This document shows, piece by piece, positions 8,465 to 15,402 of a stretch of DNA of 64,000 bases (its first letter is position 1; each line of letters begins with the position of its first letter). A model generated the notes under the pieces. It searched no databases. It was not told where the DNA came from and was given only the letters and a program-made list of their open reading frames with translations. Both the position numbers and the translations under genes were made by a program. Origin of the DNA: Streptomyces fodineus (GTDB taxonomy: Bacteria > Actinomycetota > Actinomycetes > Streptomycetales > Streptomycetaceae); the NCBI RefSeq assembly GCF_001735805.1, contig NZ_CP017248.1, positions 7,626,001-7,690,000 on the forward strand, read 5' to 3'.

Positions 8465-9547
8465 ATGGCCGTACGAGCCGCCGTCCTGCCCGCCATCGGG
8501 GCCCCCTTGGAGATCACCGGCATCGACCTGCCCGACCCGGGCCCCGGACGGGTCCGCGTGCGCCTCGCCGCCGCCGGTGTCTGCCACTCCGACCTGTCCC
8601 TGTCCAACGGCACCATGCGCGTCCCGGTCCCGGCCGTCCTCGGCCACGAGGGCGCCGGCACGGTGGTGGCCGTCGGCGAGGGCGTCACCCATGTCGCCGA
8701 GGGCGACCCCGTCGTCCTCAACTGGGCCCCCTCCTGCGGCTGTTGCCACGCCTGCGCGCTCGGCGAGGTCTGGCTGTGCGCCAACGCCCTGAACGGCGCC
8801 GCCGACGTCTACGCCCGCACCACCGACGGCACCGACCTCCATCCCGGCCTGAACGTCGCCGCGTTCGCCGAGGAGACGGTCGTCTCCGCCTCCTGCGTGC
8901 TGCCCCTGCCGGAGGGCGTGCCGCTGGTGGACGCGGCCCTCCTCGGCTGCGCCGTCCTCACCGGCTACGGCGCCGTCCACCACTCGGCGAAGGTCCGCCA
9001 GGGCGAGACGGTGGCCGTCTTCGGCGCGGGCGGCGTCGGTCTCGCCACCCTCCAGTCGGCGCGCATCGCGGGCGCGTCCCGGATCATCGCCGTCGACGTC
9101 TCCCCCGAGAAGGAGGAACTGGCCCGGGCGGCCGGCGCCACGGACTACGTGCTCGCCTCCGAGAACACACCCCGTGAGATCCGCGCCCTCACCGGCAAGC
9201 AGGGCGTGGACGTCTCGGTGGAGTGCGTGGGCCGCGCGGTGTCGATCCGCGCCGCATGGGATTCCACCCGCCGCGGCGGCCGTACGACGGTCGTCGGCAT
9301 CGGCGGCAAGGACCAGGAGGTCACCTTCAACGCCCTGGAGATCTTCCACTGGGGCCGCACCCTGTCCGGCTGCGTCTACGGCGACACCGACCCGGCCCGC
9401 GACCTGCCGGTGCTCGCCGAGCACGTACGGGAGGGCCGCCTGGACCTCTCCGCGCTCGTCACCGAACGGATCGCCCTCGAAGGCATCCCGGCCGCCTTCG
9501 AGAACATGCTCGCGGGCAAGGGCGGCCGGGCACTGGTGGTGTTCTGA
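8465..9547 (+). CDS. zinc-dependent alcohol dehydrogenase (MDR family)
   Basis: A 360-residue medium-chain dehydrogenase. Catalytic zinc ligands are the Cys in GVCHSDL and the His in GHEGAGTVVAVG. The structural zinc site is the four-Cys loop SCGCCHACALGEVWLC. The Rossmann motif is FGAGGVGLA. The protein converts a primary alcohol to an aldehyde, or the reverse, with a nicotinamide cofactor. It is the second gene of the operon that begins at 7061, which supplies a matching aldehyde dehydrogenase. Its stop lies only 3 bases from the stop of the convergent DMT transporter gene, and I see no terminator hairpin between them. Confidence 0.92.
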   Translation: MAVRAAVLPAIGAPLEITGIDLPDPGPGRVRVRLAAAGVCHSDLSLSNGTMRVPVPAVLGHEGAGTVVAVGEGVTHVAEGDPVVLNWAPSCGCCHACALGEVWLCANALNGAADVYARTTDGTDLHPGLNVAAFAEETVVSASCVLPLPEGVPLVDAALLGCAVLTGYGAVHHSAKVRQGETVAVFGAGGVGLATLQSARIAGASRIIAVDVSPEKEELARAAGATDYVLASENTPREIRALTGKQGVDVSVECVGRAVSIRAAWDSTRRGGRTTVVGIGGKDQEVTFNALEIFHWGRTLSGCVYGDTDPARDLPVLAEHVREGRLDLSALVTERIALEGIPAAFENMLAGKGGRALVVF

Positions 9548-9550
9548 GGT

Positions 9551-10483
9551 TCAGCCGACCTTCTCGGGTCGCGGCTGCCGGGCCGCGACCCGCCTGCTCC
9601 GCCCGAGTGCCCTGGACCGAGACACCGCCACACCGGCGAGACACAGCGCACCACCGACGAGCGTGAGGACGCCCGGCACCTCGCCGAGCGCCAGCCATGA
9701 CATCAGCACCACCAGCGCGGGCACCGCGTACGTCGTCGCGCCCATCCGGCTGGCGGTGGTGCGGGCGAGCGCGTAGGCCCAGGTGGTGAAGGCGAGCGCG
9801 GTCGGGAAGACGCCCAGATAGACCATGCCCAGGGTGGCCCGCATCGGCGCGTGCGCGGCCTGGTGCACCAGCTGCCCGGCGAACGGCAGACACGCCACCG
9901 TCCCGACCAGACACCCGAAGGTCGTCACCTGCAGGGCGCTCGCCTGCCCCAGGGCCGGCTTCTGCGCGACCACGCCGGCGGCGTACGCCACCGCCGCGAG
10001 CAGACACAGCACCACACCGAGGACGGAGGATCCGCCCCCGCCCGACATCGACAGCCCCACGGTCACCGCGCCCGCGAACGACACGGCCATGCCCGCCAGC
10101 AGCCGCGGCGGCATCGGGTCACCGAGCAGCCGGGCGCCGAGCAGGGCGATCAGCAGCGGGCCGACGTTCACCACAAGGGCGGCCGTACCGGCATCCACCT
10201 GCTGCTCGCCCCAGTTCAGCGCGACCATGTAGAACCCGAACCACAGCAGCCCGGACAGCAGGATCCCGCGCCAGGCACCCCGGGGCGGCAGCCCTTCCCG
10301 GCGTATGGCCCAGATGACCCCGAGCGCGAGGGCACCCGACGCCAGCCGCCCGAGGGCCAGCGCACCGGGCGCATACTCCTGCCCCGCACTCCGGATCGCC
10401 ACGAAGGCCGACGCCCAGAGGACGACGGTGACGACGGCCGCGCCGGCCGGCAGCAGGCGTTGACGTGGGTCGACGTTCATCAT
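9551..10483 (-). CDS. EamA/DMT-family transporter
   Basis: A 310-residue membrane protein with about ten hydrophobic helices and two EamA repeats (residues 10-140 and 155-290). The family mostly exports metabolites or amino-acid-like compounds. The substrate is not visible. Two adjacent ATG codons (10483, 10480) can start translation. GGGAG lies close before them and TAACCT, a possible -10 box, is only 7 bases upstream, so a leaderless or near-leaderless transcript is possible. The upstream gene on the same strand encodes an ArsR-like regulator, with a repeat element between them. Confidence 0.9.
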   Translation of the reverse strand: MMNVDPRQRLLPAGAAVVTVVLWASAFVAIRSAGQEYAPGALALGRLASGALALGVIWAIRREGLPPRGAWRGILLSGLLWFGFYMVALNWGEQQVDAGTAALVVNVGPLLIALLGARLLGDPMPPRLLAGMAVSFAGAVTVGLSMSGGGGSSVLGVVLCLLAAVAYAAGVVAQKPALGQASALQVTTFGCLVGTVACLPFAGQLVHQAAHAPMRATLGMVYLGVFPTALAFTTWAYALARTTASRMGATTYAVPALVVLMSWLALGEVPGVLTLVGGALCLAGVAVSRSRALGRSRRVAARQPRPEKVG

Positions 10484-10550
10484 GCTCCCGAGGTTAGATA
10501 CCGGTTGTGGTCCGGGCTGGCGGAATTCGGACGGGGCGGTGAGTAGCTGA

Positions 10551-10619
10551 GGGGCGCGGGGCTGTATCGATATGCGGCTCGGCCGCGTGGGCGCGACCAG
10601 CCACGAACGACCCGCACCC
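10551..10619. repeat. Streptomyces-type interspersed GC-rich repeat
   Basis: The sequence GGGGCGCGGGGCTGTATCGA, then TATGCGGCTCGGCCGC with an internal hairpin (GCGGC-TCG-GCCGC), and GGGCGCGACCAGCCACGAACG has the layout of a short intergenic element that I remember as very common in Streptomyces genomes. It lies in the 172-base gap between the DMT transporter and the ArsR-like gene. Its role is unknown. Identification is from memory; no second copy exists in this window. Confidence 0.6.
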
Positions 10620-10655
10620 GGCGCACCACAGAACCCCCGCTCCCCATGGCCGATT

Positions 10656-11369
10656 TCACCGCAGCGAACCCGGAGACATACCCAGCAGCGCCGACAACTC
10701 CCGCTCCCCCGACGGAGTCACCGCCACGGCCCGCCCGGAGCCGATCCGCACGCACCACCCCGCCTCCAGCGCATGCCGGCACAACGCGGCCCCCGCCGCC
10801 CCCGCGAGATGGGGCCGCCGCTCGGTCCAGTCCAGGCACGCCCGCGCCAGCGGACGCCGGCCGGAAACGTCCAGGGCCATACCCGCCGCACCGAACCACT
10901 TCACCCCCGCGTCCGTGAGCGCGAACCCGGTGTCCTGGCGCAGCAGTCCCCGGAGGGTCAGCGCGTCCGTGAGCGCGATCCCGAGCCGCCCCGCGAGATG
11001 GTCGTAACAGGTACGCCCCCGGGCCATCGCGGACCGGGCGCTCGATTCCCGTAGCGTCCGGGGAGGGCGCTGGACGGCCGCCGGAGGCACGTGCGCGGCG
11101 AGCTCCTCGACCAGTCCCGCCGCGCGCGCGTCGGCCAGCCGTACGTACCGGTGCCGCCCCTGCCGTTCCTCCGCGAGCAGGCCGCCGGCCACCAGCTTGC
11201 CCAGATGCTCGCTGAGCGTCGACGCGGCGACCCCCGCATGCCGGGCCAGCTCACCCGCGGTCCAGGCGCGCCCGTCGAGCAGCGCCAGCAGACACGCGGC
11301 CCGGGTCTCGTCGGCGACCAGGGAGGCGAATGCGGCCAGAGCGGCGGCCCGGGAGTCCTTGGCGGTCAT
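10656..11369 (-). CDS. ArsR-like winged-helix regulator with C-terminal extension
   Basis: A 237-residue transcription factor. Residues 10-85 form a winged helix-turn-helix typical of ArsR proteins (ELARHAGVAASTLSEHLGKL, then a GRHRYVRLAD wing). About 140 further residues have no metal-binding Cys/His cluster that I can see, although LDWTERRPHLAGAAGAALC is a segment I associate with this Streptomyces/mycobacterial ArsR subgroup. It is transcribed towards the DMT transporter gene, which it probably regulates. The start is uncertain. The ATG at 11369 has GGGAGG directly in front of it, which is too close, and an ATG at 11381 is also in frame. Confidence 0.82.
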   Translation of the reverse strand: MTAKDSRAAALAAFASLVADETRAACLLALLDGRAWTAGELARHAGVAASTLSEHLGKLVAGGLLAEERQGRHRYVRLADARAAGLVEELAAHVPPAAVQRPPRTLRESSARSAMARGRTCYDHLAGRLGIALTDALTLRGLLRQDTGFALTDAGVKWFGAAGMALDVSGRRPLARACLDWTERRPHLAGAAGAALCRHALEAGWCVRIGSGRAVAVTPSGERELSALLGMSPGSLR

Positions 11370-11410
11370 GCCTCCCAGCATGCGGCACGGACACTTCGGC
11401 CCCCACCGAA

Positions 11411-12058
11411 CTATCGCTGGACGCCCTGCCGCACCTGCTCGTACTGCTGCGCCAGCCCGTCCAGCAGTGCCGACAGCCCGGTCTCGAAGGCCCGCTCGTC
11501 GATCTTCTCCTGCTGTTCGGCGAGCAGATGGGCCTGCCCGAGGTGGGGATAGTCGGTGGGGTCGTACGCGCTCGCGTCGTCCACGAAGCCCCCGGCGAAG
11601 GAGCCGAGCGCGGAGCCCATGATGAAGTACCGCATCAGCGCGCCGATGGAGGTCGCCTGGGCCGGCGGCCAGCCGGCCTCGACCATCGCGCCGTAGACCG
11701 CGTCGGCGAGCCGCAGGGCGGCCGGGCGGCGGCCCGGGCCCCGGGCCAGTACCGGGACGATGTTCGGGTGGTCGCGCAGGGCGGCCCGGTAGGAGACGGC
11801 CCAGTCGTGCAGCGCGGTCCGCCAGTCGCGGCCGTCCTCGAACATCGCCAGGTCGACCAGGCCGCTCACCGAGTCGGCGACCGCCTCCAGGATCTCGTCC
11901 TTGGTGCGGAAGTGGTTGTAGAGCGAGGGCCCGCTCACCCCCAGCTCGGCCGCGAGCCGGCGGGTGGAGACGGCCGCCAGGCCCTCCCGGTCCACGAGTT
12001 CCCGGGCCGTCTCGACGATCCGGTCGGTGCTGAGGAGGGGCTTGCGCGGTCGGGCCAT
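11411..12058 (-). CDS. TetR-family regulator of the adjacent acyl-CoA dehydrogenase
   Basis: A 215-residue TetR protein. The helix-turn-helix occupies about residues 10-55 (STRRLAAELGVSGPSLYNHF), followed by a TetR_C-type ligand domain. It is divergent from the acyl-CoA dehydrogenase at 12144, and the 19-base palindrome at 12085 lies between the two starts. The same palindrome occurs in front of the aldehyde/alcohol dehydrogenase operon at 7004, so this protein may control both. The ATG at 12058 is preferred on alignment grounds; an in-frame ATG at 12067 would add three residues. The ligand is probably an acyl-CoA or related metabolite, by context only. Confidence 0.88.
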   Translation of the reverse strand: MARPRKPLLSTDRIVETARELVDREGLAAVSTRRLAAELGVSGPSLYNHFRTKDEILEAVADSVSGLVDLAMFEDGRDWRTALHDWAVSYRAALRDHPNIVPVLARGPGRRPAALRLADAVYGAMVEAGWPPAQATSIGALMRYFIMGSALGSFAGGFVDDASAYDPTDYPHLGQAHLLAEQQEKIDERAFETGLSALLDGLAQQYEQVRQGVQR

Positions 12059-12084
12059 GGCGCACATAGTAGGGCTGCGGATGG

Positions 12085-12103
12085 AAACTAGCAGTGCTAA
12101 TTT
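12085..12103. promoter_or_regulatory. TetR-type operator, site 2 of a shared pair
   Basis: AAACTAGCAGTGCTAATTT is a 19-base palindrome with 9-base arms and one mismatch, placed between the divergent TetR (11411-12058) and acyl-CoA dehydrogenase genes. It is closely related to the site at 7004-7022. The AT-rich tract just after it (TTTAAATGTA) is unusual for this genome and probably contains promoter elements. Confidence 0.72.
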
Positions 12104-12143
12104 AAATGTACGGTTTTCAAGATGTCTTCTGTGGGGTGATCGC

Positions 12144-13298
12144 GTGGTGAACCTGGAGCTGAGCGAGGAGCAGGCCGCCGTACGGCAGCTCGCCCGGGAC
12201 TTCGTGGCGCGCGAGATAGCCCCGCACGTCGTGGCATGGGACCGGGGCGAGGAGGTCGACCGGACCATCGTGAAGAAGCTGGGCGAGGTCGGTTTCCTCG
12301 GGCTGACCATCGGTGAGGAGTACGGCGGCTCGGGCGGCGACCATCTCGCGTACTGCCTGGTCACCGAGGAGCTGGGCCGCGGCGACTCCTCGGTCCGCGG
12401 CATCGTCTCCGTGTCCCTCGGGCTCGTCGCCAAGACCATCGCCGCCTGGGGTGACGAGGAGCAGAAGCGGCGCTGGCTGCCCGGGCTGACCGCGGGCGAG
12501 TACGTCGGCTGCTTCGGCCTCACCGAACCCGGCACCGGCTCCGACGCGGGCAACCTCACCACCCGTGCCGTACGCGACGGCGACGACTACGTCATCAACG
12601 GCGCGAAGATGTTCATCACCAACGGCACGTGGGCGGACGTCGTCCTGCTCTTCGCCCGCTCCACCGACGCCCCGGGCCACAAGGGCGTCAGCGCCTTCCT
12701 CGTGCCCGCCGACACCCCCGGCCTGACCCGCCGCACCATCCACGGCAAGCTCGGCCTGCGCGGCCAGGCCACCGCCGAACTCGCCTTCGAGGACGTGCGG
12801 GTGCCCGCCTCGGCGCTGCTCGGGGAGGAGGGCAAGGGCTTCTCCGTGGCCATGTCCGCGCTGGCCAAGGGGCGGATGTCGGTGGCCGCGGGCTGTGTCG
12901 GCATCGCCCAGGCCGCGCTCGACGCGGCCGTACGATACGCCGGCGAGCGCGAGCAGTTCGGCAAGCCGATCGCCCGCCACCAGCTGGTGCAGGAGCTGAT
13001 CAGCGACATCGCCGTGGACGTGGACGCCGCCCGGCTGCTCACCTGGCGGGTCGCCGACCTGATCGACCGCGGTCAGCCGTTCGCCGTCGAGTCCTCCAAG
13101 GCCAAGCTGTTCGCCTCCGAGGCCGCCGTTCGTGCCGCCAACAACGCCCTCCAGGTCTTCGGCGGTTACGGCTACATCGACGAGTACCCGGCCGGCAAAC
13201 TCCTGCGCGACGCCCGTGTGATGACCCTCTACGAGGGCACCAGCCAGATCCAGAAGCTGCTCATCGGCCGTTCCCTGACCGGGGTTTCGGCGTTCTGA
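12144..13298 (+). CDS. acyl-CoA dehydrogenase (short/medium-chain type)
   Basis: A 384-residue FAD enzyme catalysing alpha,beta-dehydrogenation of an acyl-CoA in fatty or branched-chain acid breakdown. Family signatures are present: FGLTEPGTGSDAG near residue 125, a beta domain, and the C-terminal helices with FGGYGYIDEYPAGKLLRDAR and LYEGTSQIQ. The Glu in the last motif is the usual catalytic base of the short/medium-chain group. GTG codons at 12144 and 12147 can start; GGGGTG at 12133-12138 is a weak ribosome binding site. The divergent TetR gene and the shared operator at 12085 indicate repression that is lifted by a substrate-derived signal. Confidence 0.92.
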   Translation: MVNLELSEEQAAVRQLARDFVAREIAPHVVAWDRGEEVDRTIVKKLGEVGFLGLTIGEEYGGSGGDHLAYCLVTEELGRGDSSVRGIVSVSLGLVAKTIAAWGDEEQKRRWLPGLTAGEYVGCFGLTEPGTGSDAGNLTTRAVRDGDDYVINGAKMFITNGTWADVVLLFARSTDAPGHKGVSAFLVPADTPGLTRRTIHGKLGLRGQATAELAFEDVRVPASALLGEEGKGFSVAMSALAKGRMSVAAGCVGIAQAALDAAVRYAGEREQFGKPIARHQLVQELISDIAVDVDAARLLTWRVADLIDRGQPFAVESSKAKLFASEAAVRAANNALQVFGGYGYIDEYPAGKLLRDARVMTLYEGTSQIQKLLIGRSLTGVSAF

Positions 13299-13323
13299 GC
13301 ATCTGAGTACGCCCCTGAGTACT

Positions 13324-13355
13324 TCGGCGGATGTGGCGCGGGCCACGTCCGCCGA
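13324..13355. terminator. hairpin between acyl-CoA dehydrogenase and YiaA-like gene
   Basis: TCGGCGGATGTGGC pairs with GCCACGTCCGCCGA around a GCGG loop: a 14-base stem with one G-T pair. It ends 11 bases before the ATG at 13367. It may end the acyl-CoA dehydrogenase transcript or act in the leader of the next gene. No T run follows. Confidence 0.6.
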
Positions 13356-13366
13356 TGCTCTTCTCC

Positions 13367-13654
13367 ATGAGTGACACACCGGTCAAGCAGCAGAGCACGG
13401 CCGCTTTCTACGGCCAGGCCGTCGCCTCCTTCGCGGTCGCCATGTCCGCCACCGCCATCGGCATCTACCAGCTGGACACCAGTGCCTGGGTCCGGGGCTT
13501 CCTCGCGATCGCGGTCCTGTACCTCGTCACCTCCGCCTTCACCCTGGCCAAGGTGATCAGGGACCGGCAGGAGGCGGGGCAGATCGTGAGCCGGGTCGAC
13601 CAGGCGCGGCTGGAGAAGCTCCTCGCCGAGCACGACCCCTTCGAGAAGATCTGA
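13367..13654 (+). CDS. YiaA/YiaB-family inner-membrane protein
   Basis: A 95-residue protein with two membrane helices (about residues 14-33 and 42-62), typical of the YiaAB domain, and a charged cytoplasmic tail (RDRQEAGQIVSRVDQARLEK). The function of the family is unknown. The start follows a strong hairpin by 11 bases, and I see no clear ribosome binding site, so translation may depend on that structure or on a leaderless transcript. Confidence 0.8.
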   Translation: MSDTPVKQQSTAAFYGQAVASFAVAMSATAIGIYQLDTSAWVRGFLAIAVLYLVTSAFTLAKVIRDRQEAGQIVSRVDQARLEKLLAEHDPFEKI

Positions 13655-13662
13655 GCAGGCGC

Positions 13663-13678
13663 GCTAAGCGCTCGCTCA
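13663..13678. promoter_or_regulatory. half-conserved CTAAGC operator
   Basis: GCTAAGCGCTCGCTCA lies 50-65 bases upstream of the TetR start at 13729. The left arm CTAAGCG is identical to that of the better palindrome at 14863-14878 and the right arm is degenerate (GCTCAC against GCTTAG). This suggests autoregulation by the TetR protein that follows. Confidence 0.5.
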
Positions 13679-13728
13679 CCGTCGGCGGTATGGTGGTGCT
13701 CCTGTCACCGAGAGGGGCGAGCGAGCTG

Positions 13729-14352
13729 ATGAGTACGGCGGAGGACACGACCGGCGGCGAAGTGGAGCCGTGGGAAGAGGTCACCCCTGAGGCGGCCCGA
13801 CGGCTGCTCGTCGCGGCCGTGGAGGCCTTCGCCGAACGCGGCTACCACGCGACGACCACCCGCGACATCGCGGGCCGCGCCGGCATGAGCCCGGCCGCGC
13901 TCTACATCCACTACAAGACCAAGGAAGAGCTGCTCCACCGGATCAGCCGGATCGGTCACGACAAGGCCCTCGACATCCTGCGCACGGCGGCCGGCCGCGA
14001 GGGCACGGCGAAGGAACGGCTGGCCGACGCGGTCAGCTCCTTCGTCCGCTGGCACGCGGGGCGGCGCACCACCGCGCGCGTCGTGCAGTACGAACTCGAC
14101 GCCCTCGGCCCCGAGGCCCGCGCCGAGATCGTCGCGCTGCGCCGCCAGGTCGACGCCGAGGTGCGCGGGATCGTCGAGGACGGTGTGGCCGCGGGCGAGT
14201 TCGACGTCCTGGACGTCCAGGGCACCACCCTCGCCGTGCTGTCGCTGTGCATCGACGTGGCCCGCTGGTTCAGCGTGGACGGCCCGTTCACCCCCGAGGA
14301 GGTCGGCGCGCTCTACGCCGACCTCGTGCTGCGGATGGTGGGCGCCAAGTAG
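13729..14352 (+). CDS. TetR-family regulator
   Basis: A 207-residue TetR protein. The helix-turn-helix (about residues 20-65) includes TTRDIAGRAGMSPAALYIHY, and the C-terminal domain is of the QacR/AcrR-like all-helical type. I use the ATG at 13729, with AGAGGGG at 13711-13717; an earlier ATG at 13690 would add 13 residues without better support. The gene converges with the MaoC hydratase gene 13 bases away. CTAAGC-type sites occur in front of both genes (13663 and 14863), so it probably represses itself and the hydratase. The likely signal is an acyl-CoA, by context. Confidence 0.87.
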   Translation: MSTAEDTTGGEVEPWEEVTPEAARRLLVAAVEAFAERGYHATTTRDIAGRAGMSPAALYIHYKTKEELLHRISRIGHDKALDILRTAAGREGTAKERLADAVSSFVRWHAGRRTTARVVQYELDALGPEARAEIVALRRQVDAEVRGIVEDGVAAGEFDVLDVQGTTLAVLSLCIDVARWFSVDGPFTPEEVGALYADLVLRMVGAK

Positions 14353-14365
14353 GGCGCCCACCGGG

Positions 14366-14827
14366 TCACAGGTAGTACCGGGACACCGACTCCGCGACAC
14401 ACACCGGCTTGTCGCCGCCCTCGCGCTCCACGCTGAAGGCGATGCTCACCTGGACGCCGCCGGTGACGTCCTCGACGCCGGTGATCTTCGCGGTGGCGCG
14501 CAGCCGGGAGCCGACGGGGACGGGGGAGGGGAAGCGGACCTTGTTGGTGCCGTAGTTCACGCCCATCTTCACGCCCTCGACCCGGATCAGCTGCGGGCCG
14601 AAGAGCGGGAGCAGGGAGAGCGTGAGATAGCCGTGGGCGATCGTGGTCCCGAAGGGGCCCGCCGCGGCCTTCTCCGGGTCCACATGGATCCACTGGTGGT
14701 CGCCGGTGGCCTCGGCGAACAGATCGATGCGCTTCTGGTCGACCTCCAGCCAGTCGGTGTACCCCAGCTGCTCGCCGACGGCCGCCTTCAGCTCGTCGGG
14801 GGAGGTGAAGGTCCTCGGTTCTGCCAT
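14366..14827 (-). CDS. MaoC-family (R)-specific enoyl-CoA hydratase
   Basis: A 153-residue hot-dog-fold hydratase. The catalytic Asp/His region reads FAEATGDHQWIHVDPEKAA, then GPFGTTIAHGYLTLS, which matches MaoC dehydratases (about residues 38-70). The protein hydrates 2-enoyl-CoA to 3-hydroxyacyl-CoA in fatty acid breakdown or polyester precursor supply. Its start at 14827 follows a perfect CTAAGC/GCTTAG operator (14863-14878), consistent with control by the TetR protein at 13729. soxR is divergent upstream. Confidence 0.9.
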   Translation of the reverse strand: MAEPRTFTSPDELKAAVGEQLGYTDWLEVDQKRIDLFAEATGDHQWIHVDPEKAAAGPFGTTIAHGYLTLSLLPLFGPQLIRVEGVKMGVNYGTNKVRFPSPVPVGSRLRATAKITGVEDVTGGVQVSIAFSVEREGGDKPVCVAESVSRYYL

Positions 14828-14862
14828 GTTCCCGGCCTCTCGCTCGCGTCTCGCTCACATGC

Positions 14863-14878
14863 CTAAGCGACTGCTTAG
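14863..14878. promoter_or_regulatory. CTAAGC palindrome, TetR-type operator
   Basis: CTAAGCGACTGCTTAG has perfect 6-base arms CTAAGC/GCTTAG with a 4-base centre. It sits 36 bases upstream of the MaoC hydratase start and shares its left arm with the site at 13663 in front of the TetR gene. The pairing with that regulator is inferred. Confidence 0.65.
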
Positions 14879-14907
14879 CATGGTCGGGTGCGGGGCGCCT
14901 GTCAACG

Positions 14908-14943
14908 GACCGCGACCGGCGCGGGGCGACTAGGCTCTGAGGG
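14908..14943 (+). promoter_or_regulatory. promoter of soxR, probably leaderless
   Basis: TAGGCT at 14931-14936 is a good Streptomyces -10 box and ends 7 bases before the GTG at 14944. TGTCAA, a -35-like hexamer, lies about 18 bases further upstream. No Shine-Dalgarno sequence is visible before the GTG, so the transcript probably begins at or next to the start codon. Confidence 0.5.
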
Positions 14944-15402
14944 GTGCCCCAGATTCCCGAGAAGATCCACGAGCTGACCGTCGGCCAGTTGTCCGCGCGC
15001 AGCGGTGCCGCCGTCTCCGCCCTGCACTTCTACGAGTCCAAGGGCCTGATCAGCAGCACCCGCACGGCCGGCAACCAGCGCCGCTACAGCCGCGACACAC
15101 TGCGCCGGGTCGCCTTCGTCCGCGCGGCCCAGCGGGTCGGGATCCCGCTGGCCACGATCCGGGACGCGCTCGCGCAGCTGCCGGAGGAGCGGACGCCGAC
15201 GCGGGAGGACTGGGCGCGGCTGTCGCAGACGTGGCGGTCGGAGCTCGACGAACGCATCAAGCAGCTGAACCGTTTGCGTGACCACTTGACCGACTGCATC
15301 GGGTGCGGGTGTCTTTCGCTGGAGACGTGCGTCCTGTCCAACCCGGATGACGTGTTCGGCGAGCGGTTGACGGGGTCGCGCCTCATGACGGAGCAGCGCT
15401 AG
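14944..15402 (+). CDS. soxR: redox-sensitive MerR-family regulator SoxR
   Basis: A 152-residue MerR protein. The DNA-binding domain (residues 10-75) contains LTVGQLSARSGAAVSALHFY. A dimerisation helix follows, and the [2Fe-2S] cluster ligands are Cys118, Cys121, Cys123 and Cys129 in CIGCGCLSLETC, the exact SoxR spacing C-x2-C-x-C-x5-C. In Streptomyces SoxR is known to respond to redox-active secondary metabolites rather than only to superoxide. The start is GTG with a -10 box immediately upstream. Its 3' end overlaps the convergent AfsR-like gene by 20 bases. Confidence 0.95.
   Translation: MPQIPEKIHELTVGQLSARSGAAVSALHFYESKGLISSTRTAGNQRRYSRDTLRRVAFVRAAQRVGIPLATIRDALAQLPEERTPTREDWARLSQTWRSELDERIKQLNRLRDHLTDCIGCGCLSLETCVLSNPDDVFGERLTGSRLMTEQR

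Noticed and set aside
10656..12065. A fused minus-strand frame joining the ArsR-like protein to upstream sequence
   Set aside because: The upstream part overlaps the TetR gene in another frame and has no family similarity; the ArsR start near 11369 is sufficient.
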